Assembly (NCBI GenBank): GCA_000226015.1 | Contig: JH156106.1 | Location: 1 to 21,855 of the forward strand | Direction: 5' to 3' | DNA length: 21,855 bases | From: Mnemiopsis leidyi | Taxonomy: Eukaryota; Ctenophora; Tentaculata; Lobata; Bolinopsidae | In this document: positions 1 through 10,300 of the stretch, in pieces | Layout of the letters: each line of letters opens with the position of its first letter | How positions within the stretch are numbered: the first letter of the stretch is position 1 | The notes under the pieces: model-generated | Seen by the model: only the letters and a program-made list of their open reading frames with translations | Databases searched by the model: none | What the model was told of the DNA's origin: nothing | Translations under genes and position numbers: made by a program

Positions 1-719
1 TGGTACTAGCCTAGCGCGTGCTCGTACATGGGGGCGTAGTACGCACCCCCCCCCCCTATGTGAGCAGGTGAAAGGCCATTAAACATAACATACAAGAAGC
101 GAGCTATTACGATACTTTTAATGATTAACCACGGCACGCCAGCATCCTTTTTCTGGCCTGTGTGATCTGTCGAGTGTCGAAATTGACATTGTGGGGTAAT
201 TTAAACATTCAGGACATCGCAGAACCGTTAACCGAAAATTTAGAACCTGCCAATCCTACCCGGGGTCAACCTCACATGATTCCAGACCTTTAGTAGAACA
301 CCATATTGTAGGCCTGCAGTCGGTGGCGCTACACGAACAAAAGTGGGTACAGAGCATTAACGTCAAACTGACATATATCGAGAGCTCCTGAGGGAAGGGT
401 CAACACAACCCGGCTATAATGTCGATCGGCCGTTCAACATCTGATCGCTTCTGCAGATAACGTTCACACCGCGATTGGTGCCCGCTTCCACCTCGAAGTC
501 AGGACTGCTCTGACACAGATCATGGGCACCGCACACTGCAGTGTACATCCCTTCAGTCTGTTTAGTGCAGATTAACCTCCTGCTCTGTACCCAAATGTTG
601 TGTGGCAAAGTTGTTTTAATATTGGGATAAAGAATAAAATATATCCTTGTGTTTTGCATATTGTCATATTGCAGTAACCTTGCTGGAAGTAGCTTCTTAT
701 ATTTCTGCACTTGTAGCAG
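1..719. other. Unassigned 5' sequence
   Basis: I find no recognisable coding sequence here. A run of about 13 cytosines lies near 47-58. The short open frames on either strand show no family similarity. The region may hold upstream exons or the promoter of the + strand gene that begins before or near 1346, but I cannot place them. Confidence 0.4.
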
Positions 720-810
720 TTCTCTAGATATACACAAATTCCATTTCTCTGAACAATATCAGTGCATTATTGAAATAAAATTTCCGTATGGAAACTTTTT
801 TATATTCAAG
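720..810 (+). CDS. Possible exon of the + strand unidentified gene
   Basis: A 91-bp open stretch lies between an acceptor-like site ending GTAGCAG at 719 and a donor-like AAG|GTACTG at 810/811. Read as one base plus 30 codons it gives a plausible mixed sequence starting SLDIHKFHFSEQ and ending in phase 0. The next convincing exon, at 1346, needs a preceding exon that ends with two extra bases, so this exon cannot join it directly and another exon would be needed between them. There is no family match. It could equally be chance open sequence. Confidence 0.25.
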
Positions 811-1345
811 GTACTGGTCATGTTATCTGAAAGTACTCTGCCTCTTGTTGTGAAGATCAAATTTCAAATTCCTTTCATAACCATCGTTGGTCTGACTGTT
901 TGGTTAATTGGTACTATCTTGTTTCCGTACGGGCGTTAATTGCTGTATTGGCTATGATTCATCGCCTTGCTAATGTCCTTCCATTCATGCTGACCATATT
1001 TGCTGTATAAACAACTTTTTTTCTGTAAGAAAACACATTACATGGTTCTGATCTCTACTTTAATCGCTTCTTCAACCGTTTTAGCTAGTTTCAACATTGT
1101 TTTTATTATTCTCCTCTTGAATCGAGTCACGAGTGAAAGACAAAGGATTAAATGAAAGATCCTTTGTCTTTCATTCGAGTCAAGAAGAGAATAACAAAAA
1201 TACAGTTGAACCATCTTCAACCGTGATGAAACCTGGAAGGAAAACACCCCAAAATTTCTAAATAAGTTTTACTTAACAATATTCAATTTTCCAATATTTC
1301 CAAGGTTGAAAATGGCAGTATTATACGTGAACAATATAATTCCAG
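811..1345. other. Probable intronic sequence with a foldback
   Basis: I see no supported exon. The main structure is the imperfect inverted repeat at about 1090-1210, listed separately. An ATG at 1312 opens a short frame that runs through the acceptor at 1345 and then stops at 1414-1416, so it does not offer a good start for the exon at 1346. Confidence 0.35.
1090..1210. repeat. Imperfect inverted repeat (foldback)
   Basis: Bases 1136-1148 (AAAGACAAAGGAT) pair perfectly with 1159-1171 across a 10-base loop. The match continues imperfectly outwards: the left arm, with TTATTATTCTCCTCTTGAA, mirrors the right arm, with TCAAGAAGAGAATAACAAA, and beyond that CAACATTG mirrors CAGTTGAA only loosely. 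Each arm is about 45-55 bases. It could be a degraded MITE or a local inverted duplication. Nothing in it codes for a recognisable protein. Confidence 0.55.
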
Positions 1346-4300
1346 GTGTGTTGTTCAAGGTTCTGAAATTTCGGAGAGACACCAAACCCAGAAACATGCC
1401 ACCGAACGGCAGATAACCCAGCACGCACAGCAAGCTGCACAGTCCACCTCACAAGTCCAATTTAGAGCCATCGTTCCGAAATCAGCAGTTCCGGTTAAGT
1501 TCCAAAAGTATCAGACCATCTTGACTCCAACCGCGAAGAATAGCAACAGTCCTAAAAGATCTCCTAAAATTCCTAATGTTCAAACGGAGAAAGAAAAGAG
1601 GGATTCAAAGAAACTTGTAGAGGAGTTCTTTAGGGAGCAGAAAATAAAGATTGAGAGAGGCGAATTTACCCTATCGCAGCCATTGCTGCAGTCCAAGGTA
1701 TTTTCAACGTATTTTAGTCTATTAGTACGTCCTAAAGTACCAAAATCTTTTCTTTTGTAATATTTTGATCAATTAATCCACACAGTATTTGTCTAACTTT
1801 TACGTGAAATGGAAGAACATTTAAATTTTAAATAATTCTAACTACTATATCCTGCTTCAGCTGTCTGGAAACTCCCCTACCTTACCTGCCAGAGTGAGAC
1901 AACTCAGAGGCGATATACCTTCTCCAAGTTCTCCCAAGAGGTCTCCCAAACGCTCCTCAACACCCCCTAAATCACCTTCAACACCACCTATATCACCCCC
2001 TGCTCCAGCACTCATGTCGCCCCGAACACCCTGCCCCTACAACTCGTGTGCCTCCACCCAACTAGATACCCAGTACTTGAGTCAGGAAGGAAAAGTGCAG
2101 GATGTGGGGACGTGTACTCCCCCCGAGGGAGGCGCAGGTGGACGGTCTTCTCTCTTGAACAGTGCTACTATGTTACCCTGCTACCCTTACCCCTCCCCCT
2201 CTGTCAAGGTTACTGGTTTTTTATGTATGTTTTGGTTATTCTGTGATCTGTCAGTTGGAAATTGAAATCATTGTAGTACACTAGACTCCGCCGGATTTCT
2301 TCAGTGAAGTCTAATTTTCTGATAACAATGCTATCTCCAACTAGATGAATAATTTGCTGATAAGGACACTTTCTCCAACTAGATGAATAATTTGCTGATA
2401 ACGACACTATCTCCAACAAGATTAATAATTTGCTGATAACGAAACCATCTCCAGCTAGATGTCTAATTTTCTGATAACAATACTATCTCCAGCAGCCAGC
2501 TAGATGTCTAATTTGCTGATAACAACACTATCTCCAGGAGATTAGGATAAAGAACGTGAAACACAAGACTTCAAATAACAACACTATCTCCAGGAGATTA
2601 GGATAAAGAACGTGAAACACAAGACTTCAGATAACAACACTATCTCCAGGAGATTAGGATAAAGAACGTGAAACACAAGACTTCAGAACAACTGGTTACA
2701 CGAGTCCAGGCGCACAAAGCACTAGAGAACCTTCAGACAATCCATGTTTCTCCGAATATCAGGTATCTATCGTAGGCGTCTTACTGTCTTGCTATACTTA
2801 CTATACTTACTACAATTGCTGAAGTAAACTGTTTTCAGAGCCCAGTCATTATCGAGATGTTGATTACACGATCTAGAGTCCTATTCCTATAGATCCATTT
2901 CTTTACATGTACATGGTTTACATTGTTCGTAATATTTCTTAACATACACAGTTTACATTGTTCAGGATATTTCTTAACATACATTGTTTACATTGTTCAA
3001 GATATTTCTTAACATTCATAGTTTACATAGTTCAAGATATTTCTTAACATACATAGTATACATGGTTCAAGATATTTCTTAACATACATTGTTCATACAT
3101 TGTTCAAGATATTTCTTAACAAACAATTACAGCTGATACAAAATGCTGCAGCTAAAGCTATCACCAATAAATACAAGTATGACCATGTTGGTGAAGATCT
3201 GGAAAAATTACATTGGCTAAATGTCAAAAAGAGAATTACATTTAAAATTGCTCTTCTTGCATACAAATCTGTCAATGGACTTGCTCCTGATTATTTAAAA
3301 GCATGTTTCGGTACGCACACCATGGACACACACTCAAGCTTATTGTTCCACAATTTATATCAGCATCAAGCCGTAGAAGTTTTAGCTATATTGGTCCTAA
3401 AATCTTCAACAATCTCCCCACATCACTCACATCATCAGATACTGTTGATATTTTTAAGAGAAATCTGAAAACGTATTTGTTTCAATTGCATGATCAAGAG
3501 TTAGATAAACTTTTATCTTAGTTTTCGTGGAGGGTATGATTGTTTTCCACTGTGATCCCCTTAATGGACTTTTCCACTTAACTTAGATCACTCTTAGTTA
3601 GTGTTTTACACCGCTGAGTATAAGTTTTTTAAACTTTAAAGCAGTGTTATAAATTGCAAAATTATTATTATGTTTACATTGTTCAAGATATTTCTTAACA
3701 TTCATAGTTTACATAGTTCAAGATATTTCTTAACATACATAGTATACATTGTTCAAGATATTTCTTAACATACATTGTTTACATTGTTCAAGATATTTCT
3801 TAACATACATAGTATACATTGTTCAAAATATTTCTTAACATACATTGTTTACATTGTTCAAGATATTTCTTAACATACATTGTTTACATTGTTCAAGATA
3901 TTTCTTATCATACATAGTTTACATTGTTTAAGATATTTCTTAACATTCATTGTTTACATTGTTCAAGATATTCAAATTTATACCCTTCAGAAAGGACCCG
4001 TCAAAGAACGCTCCATTCCATCTAGACAGTTCGGAATTAGCTGAGAAAGTTCAAGAACAAAGTTATCAGAGTTCAGTTGGATCATCTAGTCCAGTACCCC
4101 TACTACCGCTACCCTCTGAGGTTATTATTAGCCATACTTATTATAAATAAAAGCAACAAACTAGTTGTTGTTTTCAATGTAACTTGCGAAATAACTATTT
4201 GTTGCTACTCTGTGTGACACCAATCTACTATTGTAGGAATGTATTCTGACGCCGCGTTGGGATGCATGCAGTATTATCAATTCGCCAACAGCAATATAAC

Positions 4301-7300
4301 GCAATAATACTCTCGGGCTCTGAGTATTCCAATTTGGTTCCAATTGATTCGACCAAGTTTGTTTTGTCACGTTGACTAACCCTAATTTCTAGTCATGTTT
4401 GCTGGTTTGATTTTGAAAGCGTTGCTGCAGACAGGAGTAAGGACACAGCAACCATGTCACTGATGGGCTGGTGGTGTAGTGGTTTGCTTCTCGGCTCCCA
4501 CGCAGGAGGTCGGGGGTTCAAATCCCGTATCCGCCAGTCCTAGAGAAGTGCGCTAAGGGCATTTGCCTATGCAACCTTCTTCGGTCGACTCAGCCGAATG
4601 ATCGGGAAACCGTGATTGAGGGTTAAATGAGTAGCTGCCCATTGCAGCAAAGTCTCGGGCGATAAAAGTATGGTACACACTACCTTAACCGTCACTGGCG
4701 TGTATGTATAATTGTACATTCGGCCTCCTGTAATTGGCCGTTACACTTGTGTAACATGTGGCTGTTGGAGTGTCCGAATTGAAATAAGTATGAGATAAAT
4801 AAACTGAAACATATCTGTGTCTTCTATACACCAAGGAAACATACCTGTGTCTACTATACACCAAGGAAACATACCTGTGTCTCTACTGTACACCAAGGAA
4901 ACATACCTGTGTCTACTATACACCAAGGAAACATACCTGTGTCTCTACTAGACACCAAGATAAGGAAGTCAGATTCTTGTCAAGGTAGTTTGAAGTTAAA
5001 TATGAAGCTTAAGAGAGTCACCAAGGGAGAGTCACTTGCGATGAGGAAAACAGCTGCTTCTTCTAAGTTCAAATTAAAGGTGGTAACAGTCAGATGTAAG
5101 ATCTGTTAAGTTTTAACTTTTATCAATTTAAATCATGAAACTTTATTAACATTGATAATTTTTTGTCGCAATGCTATCTCTGGATGTTGAAAAGCAGGAA
5201 ATGTTATCTAAAAATGTTAAAAATTGCAATATTTTTGATCAGCTACACCAATATTATATGAATATAATTAAATCTCTGAGATTCAGGGTGCTGTAAATTC
5301 CTGGGTGTGCACTAAAGTATAATTGTTCGCCGTCCAAGCAGAATTATCAAACTGTTATTGGCGGCTGCGCTTTTTTTTTCTCAACAGGTTTTATCACGAC
5401 ATCCTTATCGTTTTTCTTCTTGCTTTCTCCGTGACTGGCTCAACAACGATTAGACATAAAGAAGACTTGCACTGTTCACAGTTCTCACGAAACTGATGAC
5501 ACAAAGTCTTATCGTAAGAAGTAGCCTTCAACTACTTTTTACACTTCTACTAAAACCTCATATATCTCTCTATGGTAATCCTGGTCCAGCCGACAAGCAG
5601 CGCAAAGACCACCACCCAGAAGACAAAGACCCTTATGTCCAACACTGCCAGTATCTTCCCGTCCAGACTCCTGAGGAAGATCCTCTGTCTCTTCCCTGCA
5701 TTCGGTCTCCTGAGCAGCGGGTGGAAGATCGTGTAAAGGAGAATCCTGAGGAAAGCAGTCCAGGCCAGCTCCAAATCCTTGTTGAAGAGATGTCCCAGGT
5801 ATTCCTTCACTAGGTTAATGATGACAGCCTGCATCGGCAGGATGTAGACCAGTTTTAGACCGTAGTGTCGGTGTCTTTCTCCTAGACTGATTAGGTCCGG
5901 TTTTATCTCCTCGAATTTGTCGCATTTGGACACTGCCCAGCAAAGAGCGTTAACTACCTTAGGAGATTGGCGCTGTTGATGAGAGTAAAATTATGTGGTA
6001 AAGGTGGAGTCAAATATTGGATTTTAGAACGGCTGGTCTTGAGCAATTATACGAACTAAGTTGTGTAGAAAAGAATTAAATTCAAAGGTGGAGTAAACAT
6101 TGATATATCGTTATTTGCAAACATTAACTAGGAGTTGAAGTTCAGTGTTAAAAGCTAAAATTAAGTACCATACAAATAGCTCATATTTCTTATTAAAAAC
6201 ATAAAGTTTTTTACTGAAGAAAAAAGTAACTGCCGAATCCTTATAACACGTGACAATTTGACGAACTAGCATACCTTCAAACTGTGCCGCTTCATATCCA
6301 GCTCGTAGTTAGGATTATACATACCGCTACCTTTAGCGAATGTAAACAAGTCTATCGAGTCCGGAGCTTCCTTCATGAGCTTGGAAAAGAGAAGCTGACT
6401 GTTCTTCATGAAGTCGTCGTTAACCATCTCCCATGAGGACTTTATAAGTCGGACTTGATCTCGAGTCAGCTGAGCGTACCTGATTTTTAAGTGTTCAATG
6501 ACAGCTTGCTGACCAATCAGAGTGAAATGAGCGATGTCACGTGACAGAAACTAGCCAATCGAAGTACTTGCTTTCTTACCTGATTTTCAGCGTTTCCGAG
6601 GAGGTGTACGAGTCTGTTATCTCTGATCTGTATCCGATGTGTATCGACATCTCACAATAGTTTAATGGGCTATTTGCATACCGTTCTAACGTTATGACAA
6701 TTTGTTCAGTTATATTAAAAAACGGCATGGAATCGTCATACCATTTTGGTTTTCAGGAGAGCTAATGTTAGAGTCAAGATGGACAGTTAAGTTGTTATCT
6801 GACAGTCTCACTACTAGTAATAAAGATATTATTTTACGCAAAACCACTGACTAGTAGAATAAGTGTGAGGCTAGGTGAAGCAAAGTTAAGCATAATTATT
6901 TATCAAATCTTATCACAAATTTGAGACGCCGAGACGGTATCTATATTACATCTAGGAGCAAATTTGGTCAAAAACTTTTTTCAATGAAGATTTGCCATTT
7001 TGATTACCTAGATTGATACGTGCCTAACACCTACACGATAATTGAAATCGTTAGGAGCTCTAGAAATGCGAAAAGTTAGAAATATGATATAAAGATTTAT
7101 CGTTACCATCGTTACTTTGCATAATACTTAGGAAGATCTGACAACTTTAAATACCTCAAAATTTCTCTTCATAGTGCCAGATTTTTGGGGGCAAAAAAGG
7201 AGCATTTCGTTAGTCATTATATTTACTTTCAGACAGCCCTACAGTAACGTTGTTAAAGGTCGCGGAGATCATTGGTGATTTTTCGTCCGATTAAGATGTT

Positions 7301-10300
7301 TAATGCTGATCATGTAATGTCTATCTATAATTAGATGCTGTACCATTTTAAGATCAAGCTTGCCTCAATAGTAAATAGGACAAGTTGCCAGTCTCTGTAA
7401 GAACAAATGCAAGGAAACCATGTTTTGCAAAACTTTATGACTTAAATTTCTTGCTATCAAAGCTGCGAAAGTTACATTAACCATATAATTTCTCAAAGGG
7501 TGATAAAAACGACAAGCTTTGACTATCAGCAATTAGACTTTTAAAGGTACTCTTAGTTAACTTAGTTTTGAAATAAAAAGCATAGTTGTTTTTCAAAACG
7601 AAAAACCCCGTTAAGCATTGCGAGGATGATTTTCTGTTTTAATATAGGTACTTGGTATGTAGCATATATAATGACTTAAAATTGCTGGTATTTAGAATTA
7701 TTCTTACGCAACAAAACACTCAAGGAAAGTGGGGCTTTATGCGTTTTGACTCTAAAAACGTAACCTAACGCAGAGCGAACATCTGATTCCTTATGATCTC
7801 GAGCATCAAATCATATTCAGGTTCTGGTGACTTCAAACACCCGATAATTTGACGTTTTATGAGAAAATTCGACATGTTATCGCTCCTTTATGAACTACGT
7901 AACCGTGGTTATGAAGACAGAGATCCCGATATTTTCAATGCTGCTGTCTGGTGAGGTTGGGAACTGATCTCTTGTCAACTGTCTCCACGACATTTACTTT
8001 GTAATGCCACGTCCCTCACAGTAAGGTGTTGCTTTAATGAAACTTTGCGAATGTTGTAAAGCGATGGGCGGAGAACGAAGAAGGGCCCCTATTTGATATG
8101 AAAGATCTATTATTGTATATTCAGCAATATTAATCATATAAAGGTTAAGTTTGCATACCAACGATCTAAAAAACATATCTCCTGAAACCGAAATGTCATC
8201 TCGCAGGCTGATACATGGCGGTACAACGTGGCTCGAAATCAATTCTAAATCACTGATAGGTGCGATCACACGTAGGATAAATTTTGTACCATCGGCGATA
8301 GATCCCGGTTGTACAAATGATTTATGTGTCCACCTGCGGCCGTTTCTATAAAGCATTTTGATACTGAACCTGCGAGTTTTTGCTATTCTTACTATCAATT
8401 GCTCAATTGGCGGTCAGTAATATCTTAGGCGTTATATGATGGAAGATAATATTCAATATTTATCCAACTTTTTTCCATAACGAAATTAAAAACAGTGGTA
8501 TATTTTTTCTCACTGGCTTCGTAGCTTCTTTAATTCCTTAAATCGTTTAGAAATATCATGGAGAATTCCAACCATATGCATAATAAGGGTATATTTGACA
8601 GCCTCCAAGAGTTATCCACTCAAAACCACTACAATTATGTATATAATAAATCAATCCCATTTTAATCATGTTAATGCCTTAACCATGTCTTAATTAATCA
8701 TGTCTTAATCACGTCTTAATCATGTTTGAATCATGATAATGTCTTAAAGTATTGTGGTGGACTAGATTAGGTACCTGGACTGTGTCCGACACGGTTTCTT
8801 ACCTTGGAATATAACAATATTTCAGTTCTTGGATCCGTCCAATTCGGAACATACCTAGTCCATTGACGGAAATTATTGTCTGAAAAGATTGTTAATTTTC
8901 TTCCCTTTAAACAAGCATCTAGTACCGTCATTGGGCGACAAATCATCATTTGTACTGATGGGATCGATTCTTAAAATAGATATTTGCAAAAGATATTAGA
9001 CAATCGGAATTAAAGGCTGCAGTGGGATCACGTTAGTCGTTAATAATCCTACAAAAAACGACGCTACTGTTATCTAGGACAACATTTTAATAGCATTTGA
9101 TTATTTACATGCGTGGATCTTAGGTGGTTTTTAACCGGCATGAAATAGCCAATCGTGCTGGTTCTATAATACTGGCTCTATAGCATTATCCTCCTTAGAC
9201 GAACACTCTGGTGATCTTAACAAATTAGGTTAGTTTGATTTACCCATGAGGTATAATACCCGATGTTAAGTAATTGCCAAATAGTTGGAAAACGTAATTC
9301 GTCCTCGGACAAGAATTCAATTTGGTCAACAGCAAGTTTTTTGAAACACGAATTCCGAAAATTCAGACATCCCTCTTGTGAAACTATTTTGGACAGCAGG
9401 TTGTTCGGCGTCGGACAAGATTCCCTCAATTACGTATGGAAATATGATGAAATGAACAGTGTAATATGAATTCTTATGAATTTTACACGTATTTTTGTTT
9501 CGCAGGAGAATTCTACAGTGGACAATATTGTTAAGTTTCTGATACAGCAGAAGAAGATTGGTTTGGGGTACAATGTCATTTATACTGTTCTCAATAAGGT
9601 ACATTACTACATTATTTCGTTAGATCCTTTCTGTTTTATAGAACCATAAAACTTGTTGGAAAGGATGTCCCATTTTTCATAATCATGGCACTGGCAATAG
9701 CCGACAGGCCGAAGTTTTCATATGAATGCTTACAACAATCGTAATACAAACCCATCAAACCTTAGTTTAACTTAAGGGCTCGTTCACATATGACGTCAGC
9801 AAATTTTCGGCATTCTTTACCCCCTCATCTCTGTCATCATTTGTCATCATGACAACCCCCCAAATTACAGAGGTTAATTACCATAATGACATCATCACAA
9901 GTCAGACGCCCCCCCCCCAGTTCATGTAAAAAACTATTTGGTTTTTAATTTGCAGTAATTTCTTTAAAATTAGAATTCTAAGTCAGTGAAAACACAGTAG
10001 TTCACCAGATTTCTGAATCAGAATACTAATGAGTAATGATGAGAATGAATAGCATTTTTTATGAAAACAGAGTACATTTCGACTGTATAATATTATCTAA
10101 CGGGTCATTAAACGGGTGTTAAATGCACACAAAAATTGTTGGTCACTGCTTAATCATTAATGAAATTAATTGACGCTCCGACACCAAATACAACCTTAAA
10201 ATGGCAGTAGCACTTCTATCTTTAATGTACAGTCTATTAACGCGTACCAAATATAATTGTATCTGTGAGGAGCACTCTAAAGTCATAAATTTATATGATC

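Noticed and set aside
649..939. 96-codon + strand frame as one coding region
   Set aside because: The part after 810 is hydrophobic AT-rich read-through past a donor-like site; only 720-810 is kept, as a low-confidence exon.
2518..3973. CRISPR-like repeat arrays
   Set aside because: Copies are directly adjacent with no unique spacers, and the surrounding genes are eukaryotic; these are minisatellites.
4468..4540. Functional tRNA gene
   Set aside because: Box A, box B and an acceptor stem are visible, but the anticodon arm is poor and a 250-base body with an A-rich tail follows, as in a SINE.
5387..5480. Extra + strand exon after the T-rich acceptor-like site near 5387
   Set aside because: The phase-0 reading stops at a TAG within 90 bases and another frame gives only a short hydrophobic stretch. 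It overlaps the expected globin 3' UTR.
7994..8398. 134-codon open frame on the - strand
   Set aside because: No recognisable motif, no gene context and no splice support; the length is within reach of chance over this window.
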